NCBI GenBank assembly: GCA_947498625.1
Contig: CANMKR010000002.1
Span: 310,001-374,000 of the forward strand
Direction: 5' to 3'
From: an uncultured Kangiella sp.
GTDB taxonomy: Bacteria; Pseudomonadota; Gammaproteobacteria; Enterobacterales; Kangiellaceae
Length of the DNA stretch: 64,000 nt
The notes under the pieces are model-generated. The model saw only the letters and a list, made by a program, of their open reading frames with translations, ran no database searches and was not told the origin of the DNA. A program made the position numbers and the translations under genes. The first letter of the stretch is position 1; each line of letters opens with the position of its first letter. Shown in pieces: positions 1 through 8,899 of the stretch.

Positions 1-486
1 GTCAATAACGCAGGCGTGACACGCGATAATTTATTAATGCGCATGAAAGACGACGAGTGGGATACTATAATGAACACCAATCTAACTTCGGTGTTCCGTC
101 TATCTAAAGCCTGCTTACGTGGCATGATGAAAGCTAAATGGGGCAGAATCGTCACCATCGGTTCAGTGGTTGGCACTATGGGTAATCCGGGACAGTCAAA
201 CTACTCAGCGGCTAAAGCTGGCTTGATTGGTTTTTCTAAATCCTTAGCTCGCGAAATTGGCTCACGCGGTATTACCGTCAATGTTGTGGCGCCAGGTTTT
301 ATCGATACAGATATGACCAAAGCGTTAAATGACGAACAAAGAAAAGTCATGCTTGATCAAGTACCAATGGTGCGTTTGGGTTCGCCAGAAGATATTGCTA
401 ATGCGGTTGGTTTTTTAGCCAGTGATGATGCGGGTTATATTACGGGTGAGACGATTAATGTTAATGGCGGCATGCATATGATCTAA
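1..486 (+). CDS. fabG: 3-oxoacyl-[ACP] reductase FabG (5' end outside window)
   Basis: This is the C-terminal two thirds of the NADPH-dependent ketoacyl-ACP reductase of fatty-acid elongation. The frame is open from base 1 and begins with the NNAG motif, so the Rossmann N-terminus lies upstream of the window. Counting from base 1, the short-chain dehydrogenase catalytic residues are visible as S55 (GSVVG), Y68 and K72 (YSAAK). The end of the protein, [13 protein letters not shown], is typical of FabG. The next expected gene, acpP, is not adjacent: two opposite-strand genes intervene. Identification is very secure; only the true start is missing. Confidence 0.97.
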   Translation, partial: VNNAGVTRDNLLMRMKDDEWDTIMNTNLTSVFRLSKACLRGMMKAKWGRIVTIGSVVGTMGNPGQSNYSAAKAGLIGFSKSLAREIGSRGITVNVVAPGFIDTDMTKALNDEQRKVMLDQVPMVRLGSPEDIANAVGFLASDDAGYITGETINVNGGMHMI

Positions 487-503
487 AGTTTAATTCGAAT
501 TAA

Positions 504-536
504 AATAATCAGCCGTTATGTTTACGGCTGATTATT
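504..536. terminator. Bidirectional hairpin terminator after fabG
   Basis: A perfect 13-bp stem (504-516 pairing with 524-536) encloses a 7-base loop 18 bases after the fabG stop. A and T runs flank both sides, so it can stop fabG transcription from the left and the convergent aspartyl-protease gene from the right. Its presence implies that fabG and acpP are separate transcription units here. Confidence 0.85.
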
Positions 537-569
537 GGTAAACGAACAAATAAATTAACTCTCTAAGTG

Positions 570-1796
570 TTAAATTCGATCTGCAAGTATCAAATCTTTG
601 CAGAAACTACCCATTGTATTTTCCCAACATAAATTCACTTTTTGTAACTTGCTGCTGAGAAAATTTCTTAATTCGTCAAAGTTTTCCTTCATTAGTTTTT
701 GATTATTGATTTTTGTAATAATGTTTCCTTTATCAAGCCCCATTTTTTTTGCTATTGAATTTTTAGATATTGATTTTACAACGCCTCCTCTAGAATGGGG
801 TTCCAAATTTATACCGCTACGATCCATCATGGAGTTAGTGTCTAAGTTTGTATTAGGTTTTAACATCAATCGCTGATTTGAATAATCAAATTCAACTGTA
901 AATTGCTTTAAGAGTCCACTGCCAATAAGGCCAACTCCAAAGTCATCTTCAAATACCGGGCTGTTATGGGTGGTAATATCTGGAAATGAAATATTACTTA
1001 TTTTAAAGTTAGTAACTTTACTGGTTTGTAAAACATAATCGCCATCAAAATTGCTGACGTTGGTTTGGTAAGTATTTTTTGGAAATTTAAAATCATCAAT
1101 TAATTTAGAATTGATATAAAGGTAATCAGGAGCACCGGTATCAATTATAAAATCATGATTTATCGACCTCGAATCTTCGTCAGTTAGCTCTGCTGTAATA
1201 TAGGGTATTCTTCGGTTAATATCCATTGGTAACGATAGCCAGTCATCTGTATGTTCATATGTATCGGTTGAGAATAATGTTACTGTCAAGTTTTCATAAT
1301 CAATTCTTGTTCGATAATGTTTTAAAAGATCATAACCAATAGCACCATCGAAATAAGCTTCGTCATAATTTGAAAACAAAGGTGATTGACCAATAGGGAC
1401 TTGGATAATTGTCAGTTTATCAATGGTTAATTGTTCAATAGTAATACTTACATCATTGATAACATTAACTTCTTTTCCTTGTAAATTAAGGCTACGTTCT
1501 TTATTTAATTGAAGATTCTTGCTGCGATTCGTTTCAAAAAGTACTGTTGCAGATGCTCCTGAATCTAAAGCGAATAATAAGTCTTTGCGCTCGTTTATTG
1601 TAAGTTTGATTATTATGTGTCCATCATGCCAATAAAAAGGGATCTCAATTTTTTCTGCTGCTAACCATTGATGTTTAGCTGTTAAATTCCCATTCTGTAA
1701 GTTTCGCACTCCCTTACTATTAGTGCAGCTGACCAAGGTGTTAATAAATAAAATAATAAGCGCGAGCAATAATATTTTTTGATAATGAGTATTCAT
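570..1796 (-). CDS. Retropepsin-like aspartyl protease lipoprotein with C-terminal PDZ domain
   Basis: Predicted envelope protease of about 408 residues. A hydrophobic N-terminus ends in a lipobox (LVSC, Cys24), suggesting a lipid-anchored protein. Two aspartyl-protease signatures are visible, DSGA at about residue 78 and DTGAPDYL at about 219, so both lobes of the active site may come from one chain. A PDZ-like module follows (GGVVKSISKNSIAKKMGL, residues ~330-395). An ATG exists six codons earlier, but the start at 1796 is chosen because a TAGGA Shine-Dalgarno lies just upstream of it. It is inserted, on the opposite strand, inside the conserved fabG-acpP interval. The substrate is unknown. 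Confidence 0.8.
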   Translation of the reverse strand: MNTHYQKILLLALIILFINTLVSCTNSKGVRNLQNGNLTAKHQWLAAEKIEIPFYWHDGHIIIKLTINERKDLLFALDSGASATVLFETNRSKNLQLNKERSLNLQGKEVNVINDVSITIEQLTIDKLTIIQVPIGQSPLFSNYDEAYFDGAIGYDLLKHYRTRIDYENLTVTLFSTDTYEHTDDWLSLPMDINRRIPYITAELTDEDSRSINHDFIIDTGAPDYLYINSKLIDDFKFPKNTYQTNVSNFDGDYVLQTSKVTNFKISNISFPDITTHNSPVFEDDFGVGLIGSGLLKQFTVEFDYSNQRLMLKPNTNLDTNSMMDRSGINLEPHSRGGVVKSISKNSIAKKMGLDKGNIITKINNQKLMKENFDELRNFLSSKLQKVNLCWENTMGSFCKDLILADRI

Positions 1797-1888
1797 GTGG
1801 ATTCCTAATTGCATTTTTGATTATTTATGTAGTAGTAGGATACTCTAACTTATCTAAGTTAAATTGGACGTTCTTGCTATAACCATGA

Positions 1889-2689
1889 TTAATTATGAAT
1901 ATAACGTTTCCATATATTAGGCGTAGTGCCTATGGTTTTCTTAAATTGCCTTGTTAAGTGGCTTTGATCAGTAAACCGGCAAGCTAAAGCGACATCTGCT
2001 AGTGAGTGGTCTGCAAGAATTAATTGTTTTGCTTTGCGTATTCTTTTGGTAATAACGTATCTATAAGGGCTAGTTCCATAAAGAGCTCTAAAGTCCCTTG
2101 ATAAGTGCCATTTACTATATCCAGCTATCATAGCTAATATATCCAGGCTTATTTCATCCTCTATTGAGTCATCAATATATTCGCGTACTCTTTTTATAGC
2201 TTGGTAATTAACTTTAGGGGTAGGATCGATAGTACCTGATAGTGCTTGTAATGTTTTTGTCATTTCCCAAAGTAAGTCTTCGTATTCTAGATTGTCTAGT
2301 TCAGAACCAATATCGTCTAGAAGGTGGCTTGCTATCGTTTTTAATTTAGTATTATTAGATACTGGTTGTTGGATAAATGGCAAGGTCGCTCCTTGTAAAA
2401 CATCTTGAATGTCCACCGGGTTAATCTCAATGGCCTTGTAACTAAATGGTTTATCTGTACCAGCTAACCCATCATGAGTTTCTCCAGGATGAAGCAAAAC
2501 TACTTGTCCGGGAAGTGAATGATGAAGCTGCCCTCTATAATTAAAACTTTGCACCCCATTAGTAGTTACTGCTATCGTGTAGCTATCATGGCTATGTTTC
2601 TCATAAGCCCTGCCACTGAAGCAAGCGTGTATACGTTCGCAAAACCCTTCGGAGTGGTGCATCCAATTGATATTTTCTGAAATGGTCAT
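1889..2689 (-). CDS. AraC-family transcriptional regulator
   Basis: A 266-residue regulator with an N-terminal cupin-like ligand or dimerisation domain (GQVVLLHPGETHDG, residues ~60-75) and a C-terminal AraC double helix-turn-helix (residues ~165-266). The second recognition region reads LADVALACRFTDQSHLTRQFKKTIG. The N-terminal HSHDSYTIAVTTNGVQ stretch resembles regulators of amino-acid or amine exporters, but the ligand cannot be told from sequence. It is transcribed away from acpP and is separated by 92 bases from the downstream aspartyl-protease gene, which it might regulate. Together the two look like an insertion in the fab cluster. Confidence 0.88.
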   Translation of the reverse strand: MTISENINWMHHSEGFCERIHACFSGRAYEKHSHDSYTIAVTTNGVQSFNYRGQLHHSLPGQVVLLHPGETHDGLAGTDKPFSYKAIEINPVDIQDVLQGATLPFIQQPVSNNTKLKTIASHLLDDIGSELDNLEYEDLLWEMTKTLQALSGTIDPTPKVNYQAIKRVREYIDDSIEDEISLDILAMIAGYSKWHLSRDFRALYGTSPYRYVITKRIRKAKQLILADHSLADVALACRFTDQSHLTRQFKKTIGTTPNIWKRYIHN

Positions 2690-3021
2690 AGAGTTTTCAA
2701 ATTGTACTGATAATTAGATATATAAAAATTATAATAATCCCAAATGATGTGCTGGTTAGTCATTAATATGTAACTATTTATGACTTAGTCATAACTTAAA
2801 ATGGATAAATTGACTTGCAATACCTATAGTGCAGCCCAGAACTTTACTTACATATAAAAGTAATCATTGCTTATATTATTGGCATTTTCCTTTTATAATA
2901 CATCGTTTATACCAGGTCTGACCTTTGCTTAAAATGTGAAATGAGACTTGCTACTTTGCGTGGTTTAATTAAAATACGCACGCAATAACTAATTTGCGTT
3001 ATATACGAGGATTTAATACAG
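2690..3021. promoter_or_regulatory. Divergent regulatory region between the AraC gene and acpP
   Basis: This 332-base, very AT-rich gap separates the start of the minus-strand AraC gene from acpP. A TATAAT hexamer lies at 2894-2899, and an extended -10-like TG-C-TACTTT lies at 2949-2957. The FadR-like palindrome at 2911-2927 sits between these two candidate promoters. A strong Shine-Dalgarno (GAGGA, about 3008-3012) precedes the acpP ATG. No coding sequence is credible here. Which -10 is used cannot be decided by eye. Confidence 0.5.
2911..2927. promoter_or_regulatory. FadR-like operator upstream of acpP
   Basis: The 9-base palindrome GGTCTGACC (2915-2923) is the exact core of the Escherichia coli FadR operator (GGTCNGACC). 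It lies about 100 bases before acpP, where FadR-type control of fatty-acid synthesis would be expected. A second copy of the core occurs upstream of the glutaryl-CoA dehydrogenase gene (12554-12562). The flanks match the longer consensus only partly. No FadR gene is in the window, so the assignment is an inference. Confidence 0.5.
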
Positions 3022-3261
3022 ATGAGTAATATCGAAGAACGCGTTAAAAACATCGTAGTTGAACAACTAGGTGTTAAAGAAGACGAAGTAACTACAGAAG
3101 CTTCTTTTGTTGACGATTTAGGTGCTGATTCACTTGATACAGTTGAGTTGGTAATGGCTTTAGAAGAAGAGTTTGATACTGAGATTCCTGATGAGGAAGC
3201 TGAGAAAATCAATACTGTTCAAGCTGCTATTGATTACATCAAGGCGAACGTAGACGCTTAA
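3022..3261 (+). CDS. acpP: Acyl carrier protein AcpP
   Basis: A 79-residue acidic carrier of growing acyl chains. It is modified by 4'-phosphopantetheine on Ser37 in the GADSLD motif, which is intact. Its length and the sequence [18 protein letters not shown] are standard for gammaproteobacterial AcpP. An open frame on the opposite strand over this gene is a codon-bias shadow. A strong hairpin terminator follows directly, so much acpP transcription probably ends before fabF and supplies the high ACP demand. Confidence 0.98.
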   Translation: MSNIEERVKNIVVEQLGVKEDEVTTEASFVDDLGADSLDTVELVMALEEEFDTEIPDEEAEKINTVQAAIDYIKANVDA

Positions 3262-3290
3262 TTTCACTCGTCTGAAATATATAAGTGCTA

Positions 3291-3331
3291 AAATGGGTAA
3301 AATGCGAAAGTGTTTTACCCATTTGTTTTTT
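3291..3331 (+). terminator. Strong hairpin terminator between acpP and fabF
   Basis: A perfect 12-bp stem (3291-3302 with 3313-3324) and a 10-base loop are followed by a T run (3326-3331). It begins 30 bases after the acpP stop and ends 49 bases before fabF. It has all the marks of an intrinsic terminator, probably partial, setting a high acpP to fabF transcript ratio. Confidence 0.85.
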
Positions 3332-3379
3332 AGGGCTATAAAACGCTCGTTTAACTGATAAATATAAGAGGGTAGTTCC

Positions 3380-4618
3380 TTGGGAAAGCGTAGAGTGGTA
3401 GTTACTGGCTTAGGCATGCTAAGTCCTTTAGGTAACAATATTAAAGATTCTTGGGATGGTATCTTAGCTGCCAAAAGCGGTGCCAATATGATTGAAGACT
3501 TTGATGCTAGCAATCTCAGTACTCGTTTTGTATGTTCGGTTAAAAACTTTAATGCAGAGCCGGTATTAGCTAAGAAAGATGCCCGTAAGATGGATATCTT
3601 TATCCAATACGGCATAGTCGCTGGTGCTGAGGCTTGGCAAGACTCGGGTTTAGTGATTACTGAAGAAAATGCTAGTCGAATAGGTGCTTGTGTTGGCGCT
3701 GGTATCGGTGGCATGACGACCATTGAAGACACCTCGATCTTAAACCATGAGCGTGGGCCTCGTAGAATTTCTCCATTTTTTATCCCTGGTTCTATTATTA
3801 ATATGATTTCTGGTCATTTGTCCATTAAATATGGATTAAAAGGACCGAATATCTCTATTGTTACTGCTTGTACAACGGGCGTTCATTCAATCGGCCATGC
3901 GGCACGTATGATTGCTTATGGTGACGCCGATGCAATGATTGCTGGTGGCGCAGAAAAAGGCTCGACACCGGTCTCTTTAGGCGGTTTTGCGGCAGCGAAA
4001 GCGCTTTCAACCCGTAATGATGATCCACATGCAGCTTCTCGCCCTTGGGATAAAGATCGCGATGGTTTTGTCATGGGTGATGGCGCAGGTGTTATGGTGG
4101 TTGAAGAGTATGAACACGCTAAAGCTCGTGGCGCTAAGATTTATGCCGAATTAACAGGCTTTGGCATGTCGGGTGATGCTTTCCATATTACTTCACCGCC
4201 AGCCGACGGCGAGGGGGCTGCCAGTGCTATGCAAAATGCTTTGAATGATGCGGCAATGAACCCAGAAGATATTCAATACATTAACGCTCACGGTACTTCC
4301 ACTCCAGCGGGTGATAAAGCTGAAACCGCAGCAGTTAAGACTGTTTTTGGTGATCATGCCAAAAAAGTCATGGTCAGTTCAACAAAATCCATGACTGGCC
4401 ATTTATTGGGCGCCGCAGGCTCCGTAGAAGCGATTTACAGTGTGTTGGCTATTCGCGATCAAGTGGCGCCGCCAACGGTCAATTTAGACAACCCTGATGA
4501 AGGTTGTGATTTAGATTATGTTCCTCATACCGCTCGCCAAACAGCTATAACCAATACTGTTTGTAATTCTTTTGGTTTCGGTGGTACTAACGGATCGTTA
4601 ATTTTCAGCAAAATCTAG
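3380..4618 (+). CDS. fabF: 3-oxoacyl-[ACP] synthase II FabF
   Basis: Condensing enzyme that elongates acyl-ACP with malonyl-ACP. The 412-residue length is normal. The catalytic triad is intact: Cys164 (TACTTG), His304 ([11 protein letters not shown]) and His341 ([11 protein letters not shown]). The start is a TTG codon at 3380, supported by an AGAGGG Shine-Dalgarno eight bases upstream and by the standard N-terminus [11 protein letters not shown] immediately after it. It lies downstream of acpP as in most gammaproteobacteria and is followed by a terminator. Confidence 0.97.
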   Translation: MGKRRVVVTGLGMLSPLGNNIKDSWDGILAAKSGANMIEDFDASNLSTRFVCSVKNFNAEPVLAKKDARKMDIFIQYGIVAGAEAWQDSGLVITEENASRIGACVGAGIGGMTTIEDTSILNHERGPRRISPFFIPGSIINMISGHLSIKYGLKGPNISIVTACTTGVHSIGHAARMIAYGDADAMIAGGAEKGSTPVSLGGFAAAKALSTRNDDPHAASRPWDKDRDGFVMGDGAGVMVVEEYEHAKARGAKIYAELTGFGMSGDAFHITSPPADGEGAASAMQNALNDAAMNPEDIQYINAHGTSTPAGDKAETAAVKTVFGDHAKKVMVSSTKSMTGHLLGAAGSVEAIYSVLAIRDQVAPPTVNLDNPDEGCDLDYVPHTARQTAITNTVCNSFGFGGTNGSLIFSKI

Positions 4619-4640
4619 TTTAAAGCCATACAAATAATTT

Positions 4641-4669
4641 AAAAGGCAAGTTTTATACTTGTCTTTTTT
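4641..4669 (+). terminator. Hairpin terminator after fabF
   Basis: A 9-bp stem containing one G-U pair (AAGGCAAGT / ACTTGTCTT) is followed by a T run, 22 bases after the fabF stop. It separates fabF from the following ORFan and from pabC, which normally continues the same cluster. Confidence 0.75.
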
Positions 4670-4713
4670 GTTGATACTATATTTGCATATTATAATTAGA
4701 AATATTATTAATA

Positions 4714-5178
4714 ATGAACTGGATAACAGAAGATAAGGAATATTTTAATTTCTTAACTAATCACTCCCCTAAGAGAGATGGTGCTATCATAAAGCAGCTG
4801 TGTGCAGATCTACTAGGCTTACAAACCTTAATAATTATAATAGGCGGCTTTGTTTTTTTATTCTTACCAAATACATTTTGGTATGGGATAGAGCTTATAA
4901 TTCTTTATGCTTTTCTATTTTATCGAACAGTGCGCGATACTATTAATTGCCAAGTGGAAGTCGTTACCATTGTAAGCGAGATAAAAAGACACCCGATTAC
5001 AAAAAGTTGGGGTACATGTGTTGCTAGGTTAGATAATGGCCAAGATATAAAGATAGCAATGACAAAGTATTATAGGATTAAAATCAAAGAGGAAGACTAC
5101 AAGCAAGTGATGATATTGCATACGCCTAAGTCTGAATATTCAACTGTAATTGCGATTAATAACTCTGCGAGCTCTTAA
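4714..5178 (+). CDS. Unrecognised two-TM membrane protein
   Basis: A 154-residue protein that I do not recognise. Residues ~32-75 form two closely spaced hydrophobic helices (LQTLIIIIGGFVFLFLP and YGIELIILYAFLFY). A polar C-terminal domain follows (residues ~80-154, with SEIKRHPITKSWGTCVARLDNGQ) that looks beta-rich. It is very AT-rich, sits between terminator-ended fabF and pabC, and has a weak ribosome-binding site. It interrupts the usual fabF-pabC order and is probably a recent insertion. The function cannot be inferred. Confidence 0.6.
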   Translation: MNWITEDKEYFNFLTNHSPKRDGAIIKQLCADLLGLQTLIIIIGGFVFLFLPNTFWYGIELIILYAFLFYRTVRDTINCQVEVVTIVSEIKRHPITKSWGTCVARLDNGQDIKIAMTKYYRIKIKEEDYKQVMILHTPKSEYSTVIAINNSASS

Positions 5179-5199
5179 TTAAAGAGAGGCTTATTTATT

Positions 5200-5304
5200 A
5201 TGAAAGCCTTTTGGATGAATTTAAAAGAAGGGTATGATTATTTTGGGAAAAACAAATTTCCTCCTAATACTGAGAACAACCAAGGAAGCTATATTTTTAA
5301 TTAA
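5200..5304 (+). CDS. Possible 34-residue small ORF coupled to pabC
   Basis: A short frame, ATG at 5200, begins MKAFWMNLKEGYDYFGK and ends with TAA whose last base is the first base of the pabC ATG. AGAGAGG lies 11 bases upstream of the start. The stop-start overlap suggests that translation of this ORF could deliver ribosomes to pabC, whose own Shine-Dalgarno (AAGGAAG) is rather far upstream. It could be a real leader peptide, a small protein, or chance. No family is recognised. Confidence 0.35.
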   Translation: MKAFWMNLKEGYDYFGKNKFPPNTENNQGSYIFN

Positions 5305-6104
5305 TGAATGCACATAATTTAGACCGAGGCTTGTTATACGGTGATGGTTTTTTCACCACCATGAAAGTAGTCGATAATCAAATTCACCGCTGGCCATTGC
5401 ATCTTGAGCGAATTAGCTTTTCTGCCGAAAGGCTAAAATTTCATCAGCTGGACGCAGATAAAATCTATCAAGATTTAATCGATTTTATTGCCAAACAGCC
5501 GGAAAAAGATGGTGCTTTAAGACTCACTATTAGCCGCGGCGCTAACGGTAAAAACGAAAGAGGCTATGGGATTCCTAAAGATCCGACTTATCAGTTTTAT
5601 CTGCAGTGGTCGCCATTAAACCTATCTACAATAGCCGCTTTAGAAAAAGGCGTTGCTTTAGCCATCTGCGAAACCCCAATCAGTCAGAACAAAGCTTTAG
5701 CAGGTATCAAGCATTTAAATCGTTTAGATCAAGTATTAGCGACCAGTGAAATTCCAGAAGACTGCTTTGATAGTATTATGTTGAATGGCAAATTTATGGT
5801 TTGTGGCAGTAAAAGCAATTTATTTTTTTATGTCAAAAATCGTTGGTTAACACCAAAGCTCAATAAAGCTGGAGTCAATGGCACAGCTAGGCGCTGGCTA
5901 TTGCATACTCAAAATAATGTGCATGAGTCCAAGTTTGGTTTGGAAATCCTTGAACGAGCTGAATATTGTTTGGTTTCTAATGCAATTGTCGGTATTATTC
6001 CGGTAACTCAGATCCAATTAGCGGACAAGGTTGTTACCTTTAAAGCTTCTCCTGACGTACAACAGCTGCAAGCTGACTATAATAAAGTGACTGTAAACTA
6101 CTAA
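5304..6104 (+). CDS. pabC: Aminodeoxychorismate lyase PabC
   Basis: PLP-dependent fold-type IV lyase that releases pyruvate from 4-amino-4-deoxychorismate to give p-aminobenzoate for folate. It is 266 residues long. The PLP lysine is Lys136 in GIKHLNRLDQVLA. The N-terminal DRGLLYGDGFFTT motif and the GVNGTARRW cofactor-phosphate segment are typical. The start overlaps the stop of a tiny upstream ORF by one base. It is followed after 19 bases by mltG, the usual partner in the fabF-pabC-mltG-tmk-holB string. Confidence 0.94.
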   Translation: MNAHNLDRGLLYGDGFFTTMKVVDNQIHRWPLHLERISFSAERLKFHQLDADKIYQDLIDFIAKQPEKDGALRLTISRGANGKNERGYGIPKDPTYQFYLQWSPLNLSTIAALEKGVALAICETPISQNKALAGIKHLNRLDQVLATSEIPEDCFDSIMLNGKFMVCGSKSNLFFYVKNRWLTPKLNKAGVNGTARRWLLHTQNNVHESKFGLEILERAEYCLVSNAIVGIIPVTQIQLADKVVTFKASPDVQQLQADYNKVTVNY

Positions 6105-6123
6105 AGTTGAACAACCAATTTAA

Positions 6124-7119
6124 ATGAAGAAAAAAATCCCACTATTATTCTTGATCCTCGTGATTGTGTTAGCAGCAGTTACTTGGTTTCAATGGACCAA
6201 TTATCAAAAATTTTTAGTGACACCATTAGGCTTAAACTCTGATTTAACCGTAAAGAAAGGCGACTCAGCATATAAGTTAGGTAAAAAATGGCAAGCGGCA
6301 GGGCATATTGATAATTTTTATTATTATCAATTGCTACTGAAGATGCAGCCTGAATTGCGCTCGATAAAAGCAGGTGAATATCAAGTTTCTCCAACTATGA
6401 CGCCACCGGAAGTTTTAGCAACTTTGGTCGAAGGCAAAGTTAAAAGTTATCAAGTTTCGGTTATTGAAGGTTCTAATATTTATGAGCTCTTTAATAGCAT
6501 CAGTGCCGACTCAAGACTCGACAAAAAGATTAATGACTTAGAACAGCTAAAAGTTGAGTTTGGTTTAGCTAATGATGAGTATTTAGAAGGCATATTTTTT
6601 GCAGAAACGTATCAGTTTAATAAAGGTGATAGTGATTTAGATATTTATCAAAGAGCTAACCAGCAACTAGCAAAAGTGCTTGAAGAAGAGTGGAACAATC
6701 GCGCTCCTAATCTACCTTATGAAGATCCTTATGAAGCGTTGATCATGGCTTCCATTATCGAAAAAGAAACGGCGGTCGCTGCAGAAAGACCTATTATTGC
6801 TGGTGTCTTTGTTAGACGTTTACAAAAAGGCATGTTGCTGCAAACCGATCCAACCATTATTTATGGGTTATTGCCTGATTTTGATGGGGATATTCGTCGT
6901 AAAGATATCAAAAATCCTCATCCATGGAACACCTATGTACACAAGGGGTTACCACCAAGTCCAATCGCTATGGTGGGTCGCGAAGCTATTAACGCTGCTT
7001 TGAATCCGCAAGATGGTAAAGCCTTGTATTTTGTTGCCAAAGGCGATGGAACTCATCAATTTAGCGAAACTTTAAAAGAGCATAACAATGCAGTGCGCAA
7101 GTATCAGCTTAAGCGCTAA
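6124..7119 (+). CDS. mltG: Endolytic murein transglycosylase MltG
   Basis: Inner-membrane lytic transglycosylase that cuts nascent peptidoglycan strands and is proposed to terminate glycan polymerisation. The protein has 331 residues. One N-terminal membrane helix (residues ~5-24) precedes a LysM-like segment and the YceG catalytic domain. The catalytic glutamate is Glu213 in ASIIEKET. The downstream motifs QTDPTIIYGL and NTYVHKGLPPSPI are conserved. Spacing to pabC (19 bases) and tmk (29 bases) supports co-transcription. Confidence 0.95.
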   Translation: MKKKIPLLFLILVIVLAAVTWFQWTNYQKFLVTPLGLNSDLTVKKGDSAYKLGKKWQAAGHIDNFYYYQLLLKMQPELRSIKAGEYQVSPTMTPPEVLATLVEGKVKSYQVSVIEGSNIYELFNSISADSRLDKKINDLEQLKVEFGLANDEYLEGIFFAETYQFNKGDSDLDIYQRANQQLAKVLEEEWNNRAPNLPYEDPYEALIMASIIEKETAVAAERPIIAGVFVRRLQKGMLLQTDPTIIYGLLPDFDGDIRRKDIKNPHPWNTYVHKGLPPSPIAMVGREAINAALNPQDGKALYFVAKGDGTHQFSETLKEHNNAVRKYQLKR

Positions 7120-7148
7120 TCTGAAGAATAAAGGCAGCAGATAGTTTT

Positions 7149-7808
7149 ATGAGCAAAGCAGGCAAATTTATCACCATTGAAGGCACGGAAGGCGTAGGCA
7201 AATCCACCAATATCGCCTTTATAACCCAATGGTTATCAGCTAAAGGCATCGAAATAATGCACAGCCGCGAACCTGGCGGCACTCCTTTGGCTGAGGAGAT
7301 TCGCGAATTATTATTGAATAAGCGCGATGAACAAGTGGATAGCCGTACTGAGCTTTTATTGATGTTTGCGGCTCGTTGTCAGCATGTTTCGCAAAAAATA
7401 CAACCTGCTTTAGATGCTGGCCATTGGGTATTATCCGATCGTTTCACTGATGCCAGTTATGCCTATCAAGGCGCAGGTCGCGAGCTAGGGTTTGAACGAC
7501 TTGAAGAACTCGATGATTGGTCATTACAAGGATTTAAGCCTGATTTAACCATTATGCTCGATCTGCCAATAGAGATTGGCTTAGAACGCGCAGCAAAGCG
7601 TGGCGAAAAAGATCGTTTTGAGTCCGAGCAAATAGAGTTCTTTAAGCGTGTTCGAGATGGCTATTTAGCCATTGCTAAAGCGGAGCCTGAGCGCATGAAA
7701 GTTATTGATGCGAGTGGTTCGATTGAACAGGTTCAACTGCAAATTGAGAAAGTCTTAAGTGAGTTTTACCATGCCAATTCTCCTGCGCTAAACAAGGCAG
7801 AGTTATGA
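7149..7808 (+). CDS. tmk: Thymidylate kinase
   Basis: Phosphorylates dTMP to dTDP in the cytosol. The 219-residue protein has a Walker A loop GTEGVGKS (residues 12-19), the DR motif (SDRFTDASYAYQGAGR) and a LID region with basic residues (RAAKRGEKDRFE). The terminal ATGA overlaps the start of holB by four bases, which suggests translational coupling. Confidence 0.96.
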   Translation: MSKAGKFITIEGTEGVGKSTNIAFITQWLSAKGIEIMHSREPGGTPLAEEIRELLLNKRDEQVDSRTELLLMFAARCQHVSQKIQPALDAGHWVLSDRFTDASYAYQGAGRELGFERLEELDDWSLQGFKPDLTIMLDLPIEIGLERAAKRGEKDRFESEQIEFFKRVRDGYLAIAKAEPERMKVIDASGSIEQVQLQIEKVLSEFYHANSPALNKAEL

Positions 7809-8854
7809 GCTTATTTGGCGACGAAGATTTACCGATAGTTGCAACTCGAGAATCTGAATTGGATTTTTGGAATAAGCCGTCATTCGAACAATTAGCCCAA
7901 CAATTTCGATCAGGTTCTATGCACCATGGAGTTTTATTGCTCGGTGCTGATGGTATTGGTCGTGATGCCTTTGCCGATGAATTTGCTCGCTGGGTACTGT
8001 GCCAAAATCATTCAGAAGTGGAGTCAGCTTGCGGTGACTGCAAGTCTTGCCACTTATATGAATCTCAAAGCCACCCCGATTATTATCCTTTAGCAATTGA
8101 AGACGGGAAAACTCAAATTGCCGTGGATCAAGTTAGACAACTGATAAGTTCTCTGCAGGAATCTGCTCACCAAAGTGGTTGGAAAGTGGCTAATATCCAT
8201 CAGGTTTCGGCACTAAATCAAAATTCGTACAATGCGCTTTTGAAAACATTAGAAGAACCTCAACCTAAAACTTTGCTGATTTTACAAACAGAACAGTTGC
8301 AGCAAGTGCCAGCAACTATTAGAAGTCGTAGTCAGTTATTATCCTTGAGTATTAGTGACCAAGAAGCTATTCAAGCCTGGTTAGAAGATCGAAAAGGACA
8401 TTCGACTGATGATTTAACTTTAGCCTTGAATCTATTTCCACAAGCGCCTTATAAAGCTGAAGATTTTGCGAATAATGGTGATGCTTTTAAGTGCGGTGAA
8501 TTTATTTTCGATATTGCTTTTTTACTGGAAGCTAAAGAGCCTGCATTAGCTTTAGCACAAAAGTGGTTACCTGATGTAGAAGATTGCTGCCTTTGGATGG
8601 AGTTGATGATGCGTGATTTATTGCTGTTTGCGCAAACCAATAATAAAGACTTAATTGCTCTGAAAGGGCAGCAAGAAGCGATAGAAATCATATGTGGCAT
8701 CCTTTCAAATCAAGGCTTGCTACAGCTTAATGATAAAATCATCGAACTGAGAAGCTTGATAATGAAGAAAAGTCCAGTTAACCTAAGCTCATCGTGGCAG
8801 TCTTTACTTATTTACTGTACACAATTAGCACAAAAATTTAGAAGAATTGCTTAG
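7805..8854 (+). CDS. holB: DNA polymerase III delta' subunit HolB
   Basis: Clamp-loader subunit of DNA polymerase III, 349 residues. The AAA-like N-terminal domain has a degenerate P-loop (GADGIGRDAF) that lacks the Walker lysine, as expected for the non-hydrolysing delta' subunit. A zinc-binding module is formed by Cys66, Cys76, Cys79 and Cys82 (CGDCKSC). The sensor or arginine-finger region reads TIRSRSQLL. It overlaps tmk by four bases and is followed by a pilZ gene, the standard order. Confidence 0.93.
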   Translation: MSLFGDEDLPIVATRESELDFWNKPSFEQLAQQFRSGSMHHGVLLLGADGIGRDAFADEFARWVLCQNHSEVESACGDCKSCHLYESQSHPDYYPLAIEDGKTQIAVDQVRQLISSLQESAHQSGWKVANIHQVSALNQNSYNALLKTLEEPQPKTLLILQTEQLQQVPATIRSRSQLLSLSISDQEAIQAWLEDRKGHSTDDLTLALNLFPQAPYKAEDFANNGDAFKCGEFIFDIAFLLEAKEPALALAQKWLPDVEDCCLWMELMMRDLLLFAQTNNKDLIALKGQQEAIEIICGILSNQGLLQLNDKIIELRSLIMKKSPVNLSSSWQSLLIYCTQLAQKFRRIA

Positions 8855-8899
8855 AAATCAACAACAAGACAATAGCAAAGCAATAACTAAGGAACACTC

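Noticed and set aside
2907-3212. Ser/Thr-rich open frame on the minus strand over acpP
   Set aside because: It is antisense to the certain acpP gene and reflects its codon bias; no ribosome-binding site or homology.
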